64,000 nucleotides of DNA from Paramacrobiotus metropolitanus (taxonomy: Eukaryota > Tardigrada > Eutardigrada > Parachela > Macrobiotidae). The position numbers and the translations under genes are program-made. Shown in pieces: positions 1-10,219 of this stretch. The DNA lies in NCBI RefSeq assembly GCF_019649055.1, contig NW_026570414.1:1-64000 (forward strand). Reading direction: 5' to 3'. Every line of letters starts with the position of its first letter. Position 1 is the first letter of the stretch. The notes below the pieces were generated by a model. The model was not told the origin of the DNA, did not search any database, and worked only from the letters and a program-made list of their open reading frames with translations.

Positions 1-888
1 GGTCGATGCTGCGTGCACGGGGAAACACGGGTGTTGGCTGCGTGCACGGGTGTTTGCACGGGTGTTGTCTGCGTGCACGGAGTTTGGACACGGGTGTTGG
101 CTGTGTGCACGGGTGACCTTTTTGGATCCGCACGGGTGTTAGCTGTGTTCACGGCTATTTCAGTTTTTTTGATTTCAAATTTTAGTCGTAACATTTATAA
201 TTTTCCAGGTCTTATCAGTCACAACAGGTTTTTCGACCGGTTTCTGACACATTTTTCGTGTGCCATAATCTACTCATAGAAATAGTTACAGATGCTTTGT
301 TTTACGACTCAGAGGTTTTCTACGCGGCTCGATGCAAGTGTGAATGGTGTCGGTTGTATGCTTCATAAGCGGGCCAGCGGCCACAAAGTATGACAGAAAT
401 TCTTACTTGGCTATATTACACAGGAATGGCGTTACCTTAATACAAAAATCTTCATGGAAAAAATCTTTACAGAGATTCTCACGTCTTCGAATCTTCTTAC
501 GGTGACTTTCAAGTACTTCGTGGGACTGCACTAACAAGTACTTCTATAGATATTAACTGGTAACATAGTACTCTGTAATTGCTATGTACAGCAAATTTCG
601 CAGTACGTGCGGTAGGTATTTTCGTTGAGAAATTGTGGGTTAAGTGAGTAGGTTTCCTAAGTAGTAATTATGTAAAAAATTTCTAACAAAATTATATAAT
701 TAAATTTAAATTAAACAATTTAAATAATTTCCCGCGCACGCAGCCAACGCCCGTGCAGGAATCCCGTGCCCCCAGCCAACACCCGTTCACAAACTCCGTG
801 TACCCAGCCAACACCCGTGCGGACTCAAAAATATCACCCGTGCACGCAGCCAAAACCCGTGTTTACCCGTGCACGCAGCCATAATGTT
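1..888. mobile_element. Foldback-type element with tandem-repeat arms (left end cut by window)
   Basis: Positions 1-142 hold imperfect tandem copies of a ~20 bp unit containing cacgggtgttggctgcgtg. Positions 736-888 hold the same unit in the opposite orientation (cacgcagccaacacccgtg). The ~590 bp between the arms is AT-rich and shows no convincing gene. Long inverted arms built from short tandem repeats are the hallmark of foldback elements; the same architecture recurs at 12.3-17.3 kb with a different repeat unit. The left boundary lies outside the window, so no target duplication can be read. Short ORFs in the arms are repeat translations. Confidence 0.6.
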
Positions 889-1936
889 ATTTTAATATGC
901 TGTTTGGCCACGCCCTTTGAGCCTTTGCAGATGAAATTATTTTTTAAGCAAACCAGGATAACACTTTACCAGGACAACCAAACAAGAAAAACAGCAAGAC
1001 GCCTGTTCGTAAGAGTCTTACGGTAAGACTCCGTTACGTTTTATGATTCAGCTCTCCAGTTGTTTCAGGCTGGGTTTTTTATCGTTTCGTGCGATGCAGC
1101 TTTAACGGCGCTAAAACTAAGAGCCAGTTGGCAGTGCGCCCGACCGAAAGAATTCTTAATTTCTTCTCTTTTGCCAAATGAACCGTTTTGTCTATCGTGC
1201 GCCTCTACTAACGGCCAGTTTTAAGCTGATCCTGTTTAGGTAAGTTTAGGCCGCAATTACTGAGCGTCGCGGTTATCGCCGGTTTTATTGCTAAGGAACC
1301 GAGCAGTGGGTCGACAAACGATTCGATCGCATACACGGGCTCATTTGATTTTTTATGCGATAGCTACGCAGCCTACGCAGCGAAACCTGAAACCTCGACA
1401 GCAATGTTATAACACGAGCGTGTCCAGAACTGAGCTTTCATCATCTATGGTTAGTTGGTTACTGTTCATTGCTATTATTAATTTTGACCTTTCTACATAA
1501 CAATTTGCTTGAAAAATGCTCGAATAAAGTGCAATGCTCACTGCTGCCGCAGTTTTTCAAATATACAGAAAGTTAATAATTATTAATAAATAAACTGTTA
1601 ACGAAATAAACTCTCCAGTAGCCAGAAAATGCACTTTACAGATATACTGTATAACGTTGAAAGCTTTACGGGAAAATTTCGCCGACGCAAGGAAAATCCG
1701 AATGCATTAGCAATTGGATATCAATCTGTCTCTTCACAGACGTACAGTAGGCACCGTGATGGTACAATTTAAAACGACAACCTTCTAAGCTAGAAAACAG
1801 GAAAAACTTTCACCCCAACAACACGCAGAGGTTTCAAAAGTGCGTAATGAATCCTGTAATTACGTAAAGTATGGAATACGGTACTGAACTGATGTGCCTG
1901 TATCGTATAATAATTGTCAAAAATTACTGCACATAC

Positions 1937-2557
1937 CGCAGTACGTTTCGGAAGGCCTGTGGATCGAGATCGTCTACCCGCAATGGAATATCCTGCTGGT
2001 TGTTAGACTGGGTCAGAAGATCCTTGAAGACGGTGCTCCCGAATGACAGGATGCATCTGGACAACGCCATTTTATCAATAAATATGCGGTTAGAAGACCA
2101 AAAGTAAACAATATTGAACTACGCACAAGTAAAATAACATCAGCAAAATTAAGAAAAATTATTTGGCAGTAAATTTGTAGGTACGAGGCAAGTAAATGAA
2201 AATGAAACGAGGTACAGTCGTAGTTTTAATTATAAGCGCTTACGGTATTTTTAATGTAAATACAGTACTCATTGCCATTTATTCTGCACAGTGAAAAATT
2301 ACTTCAATTTTTTTACTCTGAAACTGATTTCTTTATTAATATAGGAACTTGCCTGTGGGCGAGAATTTTTCGGCTCTCTCCTCGGTGAGCCCGACAAGAA
2401 CGACATCCGCCAGTACACCGGTCTCTACGGCGTACGCCAATCGGTCCGCCACACATGTTGCCTTCTTTATCCAGTTATCTTCCACTGGTTCGTCGTGGTG
2501 CTCTTCACTGCATGACGGCTGGCTTAAAGGGGATGGGACCTCGTTCTCGGGGGTTGT
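1937..2557 (-). CDS. BTB/POZ-domain protein, two exons of a partial gene
   Basis: Two minus-strand exons read as a BTB (POZ) domain, a protein-interaction fold often found in Cullin-3 adaptors. Exon 2557-2353 encodes an acidic lead-in, then a stretch ending LADVVLVGLTEERAEKF, the usual 'DV' start of BTB domains. Exon 2118-1937 encodes the core with STVFKDLL, IPLRVDDLDPQAF and VLRYVQ, matching the S-x-VF, aliphatic strand and AF..vLrYiY signatures. The first exon follows a good acceptor (ttttgtccag) and ends at a GC donor (cag|gcaagt); the second ends at gtatgt. My two exon boundaries differ in phase by one base, so either one boundary is off or the gene is broken. I found neither the initiation exon nor the BACK/C-terminal part, so this may be a fragment. 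Family call fairly safe, gene model not. Confidence 0.5.
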
Positions 2558-2699
2558 CTGGACAAAATAAGAGTTCGAAGAACTTAATAACAGAATATAA
2601 CTGTATAAGTACTGCAAAAGGTCACTCCCGATACAAAAATCAGCGCGCAGTGTAAAATCCCGACGACAACTTAATTTCACTTCACGCGTAAGAAGAAAG

Positions 2700-4690
2700 C
2701 GGTTTTCCCACGCTTTTTCGCGTGAGTACTAAACAACAAAAATAATAAAAAACCCAGATTTGTGCTGTTATCAAGAACTAGAAGTGTATTACAAAATGCA
2801 AGCTGCGCAGTGCGCACACCTAGCTTCAACATCGAGAAAAAATTTAACCGAGTTTAAAGTTTCAAAAGCACGCGTTTATCTGCTCCGTGACCACTCAACA
2901 GACACAATCGTCATTAATGATTAATAATTAATATGATAAATTCCTTGAAAGCTGGTAGATACTAGGTCTTTTTTATGGCTTCGGGCATTGGATAGCATTC
3001 CTGTACTCCATCTTACTTATAATATTATAGTCAAAACAAAATTTAAAAAACGAACAAACAAAATTCCCGAATGCTTCGATAACTGCAAGTTGCAATGATC
3101 AATTATACACTGCCTAGCATGCACGCAGGTGTGCGAGCAGTTCTGGGTTCTTCCGATCTCTGCACCTTATTATCAGCACGACTAAAACTGAAATGGCCTT
3201 CGCAGGTTAGCCGATTTATGATCCATGTTGTCACCATACCTCATGAGATTCGGGTGAGTCAGGCCCATCCATGGTCGTATCGATAGGAATGTGATGAACT
3301 CTCAACAAAAAATTAATATACTGAACAACAATAAACGATTATCAATCCTTTGAATTTACTGCGCTGACGGCAGTAATAGCGCTGGATATCAATTTCGAAT
3401 TCGAAATACTGTAAGTACAGTACTTTTAGGCTAAACGTTTTAGCCGTGCAGCTGCGGAGTGGTGCGTAGCGGTGCGGATTCGAAATTTCAAAATGACGAT
3501 GACGGCTAATAAGTGCTACGAGTGCAAAAACTACGGTACATTAACTCGTCAGTAGCGCAGGATGCGGCAATTATCTTAACTTACAGGAGATGCAGCTGCC
3601 TACTTAAACATGACAAATAATTTTCGCTGGCTTTCTGCACCTCATACTAAATTTTTTGAATATTTTATTCTCGATAGTTAGCTTACATATTTAAATAGTT
3701 GGCAATAAGTAAACAACATTTTAATGTACTGTAAACACGCTGCATACCGGTATTTATATACAGAATAATCATTTCGCTAAAAGAATTCATCCATGCAGTT
3801 ATAAAAAAGTTAAAAAAGGGTAATTGTTTACTGAAATTATGAATCGCTGCGGTAATGAATGTCATCGGTACATGTGCGTTGGACGTTGGACGTACTCATA
3901 ATTATCTTACAAATTGGAACCGTCAACAGGTTATTGATATTTCGCCCACGTTCTGTAAGAACAAGGATGTACCAGTGAAACCAACGGAGATGACGCAGAC
4001 TGATCAGGTGTTGAATACCTGACGGTTTATTTGCAACAATGAAATTATGACTTTATAACTGTAGCCCTGTTTCTACAGTTCGAGGGATTCATTGGAAGTA
4101 TACTCGTATGTCTAAACTCTAAAGCAAATCGTCTGCCAAATAAGTATGCAGTACAAGCGCATCCTCCCACCGTCAAGCAGTGATCAAGCAGCGGCGATTC
4201 AACGGCTATCAAATGAACCATTACCATTACCAGTTTCCGGCTAGCACTGGAATTTTATGATGGACTTTTGGAGCGCTTACATAACGTTTGTGCGTACTGC
4301 ATCGTCGTTTAAGTTTATATTACACCATGGTTCGCTAATTATTAACTTGCTGACATAGTACCAGTACATACTAGCAGTGCTTACTAAAAAATGTGCGAAA
4401 AACTCAGTAAATGTTTTTGATAAGTCCTTAACAAGCCTTCTGTCCAGTAGCAGAAAATCAGTTCGATGCCTTCGCAATGCATTTTAACTAACGCAAAAGA
4501 CAACATGAATAGTTAACGAAAGATAGCGATATTTACGCTAGTCACAAACACTGGATTTACTCAAAATAAAACATCGAATAGCCATTTGCCGACCAACTGT
4601 GCATTCTACGATACTTGTTTGAATCCCAGTCACGTAGCGCATCAAACACCGTACAGCCGTAAAACTTGTAAATCTTTACCGGAAAGCGCA
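2700..4690. other. Intergenic stretch, no gene seen
   Basis: AT-rich sequence between the BTB exons and the receptor gene. Only short ORFs without recognisable motifs are open on either strand and no clear inverted or tandem repeat stands out. The GC-rich part from about 4,690 to 4,930 differs in composition and could be 5' UTR or an additional first exon of the receptor gene. Confidence 0.5.
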
Positions 4691-4930
4691 TTATAGCGGC
4701 TGCCATAAACCATCCGCGGTGGCACCCACAAGGTTGGGCCACCAGGATCCCGGCTTGGCGCGGGAGCAGGCGTACCGTACAGTTTGCCGGGCAGGTTTCC
4801 TTCGCACCTTTCTGTACATATAATTTTCGCGACGAGCGGTATCAGTTCCAGATACAGGACCGTCGCGTGCCGCTTCTCTTGTATAGTTTCTAACTGTTGA
4901 ATTATCTGGTCGGTCGGCCGCGTAGCCATC

Positions 4931-7900
4931 ATGACCTTTTTCGCTCCCGCTCGTCGTATCGTACTCAGTGCGGCACTGGTCAGTGCGCATGTACTGATTC
5001 TCGCTGTCGATTGGATAGACTTTTTCGTCAACGGTACCGCGGACTATCCAAGTGCCTGTGCGCGGCTCAAGTACAATCCTGTCTTATTTGTCGTTACCAC
5101 GACCTTCTCCGAGATGACCACGACAATCGCTTTGGCGCATTTGCTGGTGTTTCTTTACTTTTATGGGAAGCAGCGGTCACTGTACCGGATATTACACTTC
5201 AATGCCGGTAGCGATCTCCCCTCCACCGTTCCACGTGGCCGTCACGGCGGGCGGACGCAGCTGCTGGCGTTGGGTCCGACCGGCGTCCTGCTGGCCGTCA
5301 TGCTGGTGCTGGCTCTCCGGCCTGTCGTGGCTAATATCTTCACTGCCACCACGGTGCGGTACGCTTATGTCACGCTACCCAAGGTGCTGATGGAGGCGTG
5401 GTATGCGGTGATGTTGGCCATGAACTCCGCCATCGTCACTCTCAGCTTTATTGCCATAACGACCATCGTCTGCAATTTCAACCGGGCCGCGCAAGAGATC
5501 CTCGATGGGCTGAACAGCTTGTCCCCGCGTCTTTCCCTCTTATCTGTCGCGGAATTATTACCTCTGGTCAGCCAGTTTGAAATGCAACTGGAAACATTAG
5601 GTAAATTCGGTTCTCTGTGCGCTTCGAATAATTCGATTTTTTGTGTTCGGCATTGAAATAAAAAAAATTTGAAAAGGTTTAAAATTAATTAAAAACTTAT
5701 TTCAAAATATACTTGTTTATAATAAAATGATAATTCAATTCTTTTGAAAATGACAAATTGGTAAGCATGTTTTGAATAATACGAAATTATTAACGATGAA
5801 TTACGGAAGAAACTATTAATAAGAAATCCATAAATTAAATTTGTAAATCAACGATAATTATTGATTGAAAAATGATGAATCAATTCTTTTGAAAATGATA
5901 AATCGGTAAACACGTTTCGACTATTACGAAATTATTAATGATAAATTACAGCAGAAATTATTAATGATAAATTAATCTGTATGGCTGAAAGAAAATCGAT
6001 TCAGCGAAAACAAACGTATATAATGTATATATATATCTTGATAGAGGTATTGCTTTAACGCCATATTTACCAGAAATTTGTCGTACAAATATTATGAAAA
6101 ACCATAAAATTAATGACCTTTGAAATCTCTGATTGCATGTTTTTGCTTCGATTTGAGTTACACTCCGAAACATTTCAACAACGCATTGAAACTGCTTTCT
6201 ACTTGATCCCTTACGTTAGGCGGCATCCATGAAGACATGGAGACATCGGTCGGACTGCCGTTGCTTCTGATCAGCGCGTCGACCTTCTATTCACTAACCT
6301 CCACGGTAGCCCAAATGATGGTGGAGACGGACACTCCGCGTCATCCATTATTTTGGGCCTATTTCGGTGCGCATAATTTATTGCACTTGAGCATGATGAT
6401 TACCCTTATCGTACTGGTGGACCGAGCGACAAACAAGGTATTTTCCTGCCCATGAAGGCTTTAATTTTTTAGATAATACCTAATTGCCGTACGTCGGAAT
6501 GAAGATGTGATCGAGTTCTGTCGTAGAAATCTCTAAATAATGCAGTGTAGGACTAAAAGTTTAAAACGAGCTCGAAGTTAGTGCCGGCGATTCTTGCGCA
6601 CTGGCGCTCCTTTTGCACATTAACTGCTGATTTTACTGTTAATTTTTCAACCGCGAACCGATTGGCCAATTTTCATGATCCAGCTGTTTAAGATAAAAAG
6701 TGCGGTGTACATTTACATAATATCTTGGCAATTTTTATTCATAACACTTTGCGCTTTGTTTGAAACGTTCGAACCGCGAGAAAGCAAGAAGTTGCTGATT
6801 AGTACCGTAATACGCTAATCCAGTTGTTACAATAAAAAAAATTATAAGAGCCACGCCCCTTTCAGTAGCTGCCATCATCCTCGGCCCATCCCACGCCGCG
6901 ATCGCGGAGCGTACAGTCCATTGTCATCGTAGGCCATGTGGCGGGCGGAGTTCAGGGTGGGACGGGGGTACTGATAGTAGGCCGGATGCGGTTGGTCGTA
7001 CAGCCAGTTGGCGTCATCTTCGCCGTAGTAATTGCCCATTACGCCTGCGTTATGGACCATAACTGTCACGCACAAGGCTAATAATGCTGTCCACAGAAAC
7101 TTAGTCATGGCTTATAATGTCTAGTGATATCGATAAATGACAGAACGTCACTGCCAACACTGAAACACTGAAATCGTGGAACACTGGAATTGACCTTTAC
7201 GATCTCTTATCGTACACGCGTGCGCTACAAGACGAACTGCAAGAATGATTATGATTTTATCATAATTCGAGTTTCAACACACTAACAGCAAAAACCATAA
7301 AAAAATTTGGACTAGGTTGCCACGCGAACAATGTTCTATGTAGCATTGCTAGAATTTAATGCAGGAATAATATTGGAGGAAACAGAGATGAATTATAAAA
7401 ACTATAATAATATTGTAGGAATAGAGAAGAATTATAAGAATTATAAGAATTATAAGAATTATAAGAATTATAAAATTATAAAATTATAAAAATTATAAGA
7501 ATTATAAAATTATAAGAATTATAAGAATTATAAGAATTATAAAATTATAAGAATTATAAGAATTATAAAATTATAAGAATTATAAGAATTATAAGAATTA
7601 TAAGAATTATAAGAATTATAAGAATTATAAGAATTATAAGAATTATAAGAATTATAAGAATTATAAGAATTATAAGAATTATAAGAATTATAAGAATTAT
7701 AAGAATTATAAGAATTATAAGAATTATAAGAAGAATGTATTGCCCTGTCTCCGTAGCGGCATCCGATTTCTTAATAAATAGTAATATTCTTGTAATACGT
7801 ACAAAAATCAGGGTCAGCTTAATTGCGTCTCCTCTGTTTTCCGTAGAACAACAACATTGCAAAGATTTCCCGCCGGTTGTTGGGTGACTGTATTAGACTG

Positions 7901-9193
7901 CGGCAGGAAGAGGTTCACAAGCCGACCCAGACAACGGAGGACGAACCGATGGCTACCGGACAGGTACCGTACACAATAATGATCTGGGACTGGCACAACC
8001 AAACTGGCTAGTGCAACCGTACACGTGCGCGGTCAATTTAATGCCGAATGTGCGACTCGCACATCTACTATTTTCAGGCTACATTGTACGTACCAGAATC
8101 TTTCTTTACTCAATACTATAGAAAATACTTGACTGTACTCGCACAGTAGATCGTTCGCCGGGCGAACTTCGCCCGCTCGTGTTTGTAGATGTTGTGTAAC
8201 TCGCTTGTGTTTTAGTTTCTCATGATTCATGTAGAAAGTGTGAATAATTTGTTGCTAATAGCGCGAATAAATATAGCGGGGCGTAGATCGTTTGCTATAA
8301 AGCACTCTGCTAAGCCCAGCATTTTGTTCCTAACCAGTACTGGCGACGACAGTGCCGAGTGACGGCATATGCGCACTAGATGCGTTCGCGATGCGCTGTT
8401 TGTTGAATTTTGTTACGATATTTTTAACCGCGGAATTGTAAGCTGATTTCGAGTTTTTTGGTCTTATATTGCGTCTGATACACTAGTTAATTTGACATTT
8501 ATTCTTATGTCGTACAGAGCACAAGTTCGACAACGGATAAGAGCGTTGCCGCCACCGGAGTGCCGTCGCGCAAAGGTCTACCTTCCGTTATGAAAAGAGT
8601 GGTGACCGCCGCCAAGTCGCATTGCCACATGGAGTTTTATGCTTTCCGTATGGTCAGCGTGGAACGCGTAATGATCATTACGGTAAGATCAGTTCAAAGT
8701 GCCGATGCGATGCACTACTGAACGACATGTAATTTGATGATGTAAATCACAATTTATACTCGCACAGCGTACTTAGAACTCGTACTACGTTGTAAAATGT
8801 CATAGCATTCATTTTACTGCTTAATGATTTTAAAAATTAGCTGATAAAGTTTTCCGGCCTCGTTTGACTCATCTAAGAAGCATAAAAAAGCTCGTATAGA
8901 AAGCGAACGCATACTTTCGTAGTTTTGCGCAGTTGGTCTAATGGTCCATATGATGGTTTGACGGAACGTCTTAATTAATTTTACGCAGCACTGCTGCCAC
9001 AATGAAATGTGACAGATCATACGCAAAACGCAGTGATTTAACGATAGTGCATTTGCAGGTTCTCGGTCTGGTTGCGCTGGCTGCCTTATTTTTTTGGGAT
9101 CGCAGGGAAGGGTTCGCAGGAGGAGGATGTCCGGCGTTGACCGGAAACCAGACAGGAGTTCAGGCCAACAGCACGGCAACCATGGATGTATAA
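4931..9193 (+). CDS. Seven-transmembrane gustatory-receptor-like protein, 4 exons, 395 aa
   Basis: Exons 4931-5600, 6220-6437, 8518-8682 and 9059-9193 join in perfect phase (670+218+165+135 nt) into 395 codons ending in TAA, with standard GT..AG introns. The protein has seven hydrophobic segments: four in exon 1 (about residues 9-30, 55-78, 112-137, 155-180), two in exon 2 (starting VGLPLLLISASTFYS and FWAYFGAHNLL) and the last spanning the exon 3/4 junction (VMIITVLGLVALAALFFW). A long hydrophilic loop lies between segments 4 and 5, and a conserved-looking EFYAFRMVSVERV precedes the last segment. Number of segments, length and short 3' exons carrying TM7 match invertebrate gustatory/7tm_7 receptors, ligand-gated cation channels of chemosensory cells. 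The insect TYhhhhhQF motif is absent, so this is a divergent family or another 7TM class. TM1 begins almost at the first Met, so a further 5' exon is possible. The ligand cannot be predicted. Confidence 0.65.
5720..5975. repeat. Imperfect tandem duplication (~145 bp period) in receptor intron 1
   Basis: An AT-rich block beginning gataattcaattcttttgaaaatgacaa and continuing with ggtaagcatg...acgaaattattaa is repeated about 145 bp downstream (gatgaatcaattcttttgaaaatgata...acgaaattattaa) with scattered differences. It lies wholly inside intron 1 and has no coding content. Confidence 0.55.
6875..7108 (-). CDS. Small secreted peptide, 77 aa, nested in receptor intron 2
   Basis: A single-exon ORF on the strand opposite the host gene encodes 77 residues. 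The first ~25 residues (MTKFLWTALLALCVTVMV...) form a typical signal peptide with a basic N-region and Leu/Val-rich core. The mature part is Tyr/Pro/Asn-rich (NYYGEDD, HPAYYQYPRP, NGLYAPRSRRGMGRG) and ends with a dibasic-like SRR followed by GMGRG, as could occur in a processed neuropeptide precursor or a small cuticle/antimicrobial peptide. No cysteines are present. The ORF lies entirely within 6438-8517. I do not recognise a family. Signal-peptide quality and GC-rich codon use support reality; absence of a second copy leaves it unproven. Confidence 0.5.
   Translation of the reverse strand: MTKFLWTALLALCVTVMVHNAGVMGNYYGEDDANWLYDQPHPAYYQYPRPTLNSARHMAYDDNGLYAPRSRRGMGRG
7420..7735. repeat. 9-bp minisatellite (ttataagaa)n in receptor intron 2
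   Basis: About thirty copies of aattataag run almost uninterrupted, with a few 8-bp variants (aaaattata) in the first third. The array becomes more homogeneous toward its right end. On the reverse strand it is open as Ile-Leu-Ile repeats because the unit is a multiple of three, which is not evidence for a gene. Confidence 0.95.
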
Positions 9194-10219
9194 CATGATT
9201 AATTTATTCTTTACACCTTTTACAACGCATTTGATGTGGATTCACCGGAGCACTCCCATGACAGTCCCATCAATGTTTTTTGGAATTACTAACGGGCTTC
9301 TTCAGTAGAATTATTTTTCATTTTTAGCATTCCTGGCAGTATTGAGCTTGCATATATATTGGCACAAAACGTTACACATAAACTGGAATTTTAAATCAGC
9401 GCGCCTGTGTTAAACAAATACCATGCTTTTTTATTGGCCTTTGTAATTACTTGTGATATGTGACATGGATGTGGTGTGTCTCATGCATCTACAGACACTC
9501 AGCAAAATTAAAGCTGGCTACTTAAAAAAAGTATTTAACTGCTTTTTACTGTCGGATAAAGGAAATGTTTCTGCACATTGTAAGGCAGCTTTTTGCACCA
9601 AAAATGAGCATATGCTTGTACGACGTACTTTAAAAGATCTGGTGATCGTTCAACGTAATCCTTTTCGAAACCGTATCAGGAATCCCATCATTTAGAACAA
9701 GATACGGTGAAACTGTAAAAAATATAATTGTTTGAAATTGTGTTAGTAATAAGATCAACGGCTGCTCCATCGTTTTTTTAATGTCAGAGGGAAGTGCAAA
9801 TATGCCTTCTCTGTGTCAAGTTAGCACTGTGCCCGTATTATCGTCTTTCCCACTACTCGTACGTCATACATGTACAACTGCATGGCTGCTACGGAAAGCC
9901 GTGTATCATCGCCCGAAGACAAGGTAGCCATGCTTGTAAAACGGTGAACTTAATAATGTTATCTGTACTGAACAGTATACATGACACCGATGGTGCTAAG
10001 CGGTATGTCCGCCAAAGCGACGGTAAGACCACGTGAAGTACTATGTTATGTTTTCATGCACTTGTGATTTGGCACGGCGTGCCCGGCACTCTGCGGCTTC
10101 TCCTGGCAACCATAAATTTTGCGGTTTTATCAGTGGACTTTTTATGGCTAATCATACCAGCTGTATGCGGATAAGCCTCGAAATTTAATTAAAAAATATG
10201 CTAAGCTTGCGCTTGCCTG
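9194..10219. other. Intergenic stretch between receptor and protease A
   Basis: Apart from the short antisense CUB relic near 9.64-9.70 kb, no supported gene. The region before 10,220 should hold the promoter and 5' UTR of protease copy A, but no distinctive core element could be called with confidence. Confidence 0.4.
9640..9700 (-). pseudogene. Relic of the CUB-protease first exon
   Basis: Read on the minus strand this short stretch encodes GIPDTVSKRITLNDH, closely matching residues just after the signal peptide of the two intact CUB-protease genes (GIPDKISERITLSDD and NIPDKVSDRITLNDD). A stop codon follows within a few residues and no other exon of the gene is nearby, so it is a fragment in inverted orientation relative to copy A. 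It suggests at least a third copy once existed. Confidence 0.55.

Noticed and set aside
13-279. 88-codon ORF at the window start
   Set aside because: Made of the foldback tandem repeat; no domain.
7420-7735. CRISPR-like regular repeat
   Set aside because: Units are contiguous 9-mers without spacers, in a eukaryotic intron.
7563-7862. 99-codon ORF with Ile-Leu-Ile repeats
   Set aside because: Translation of the 9-bp minisatellite.
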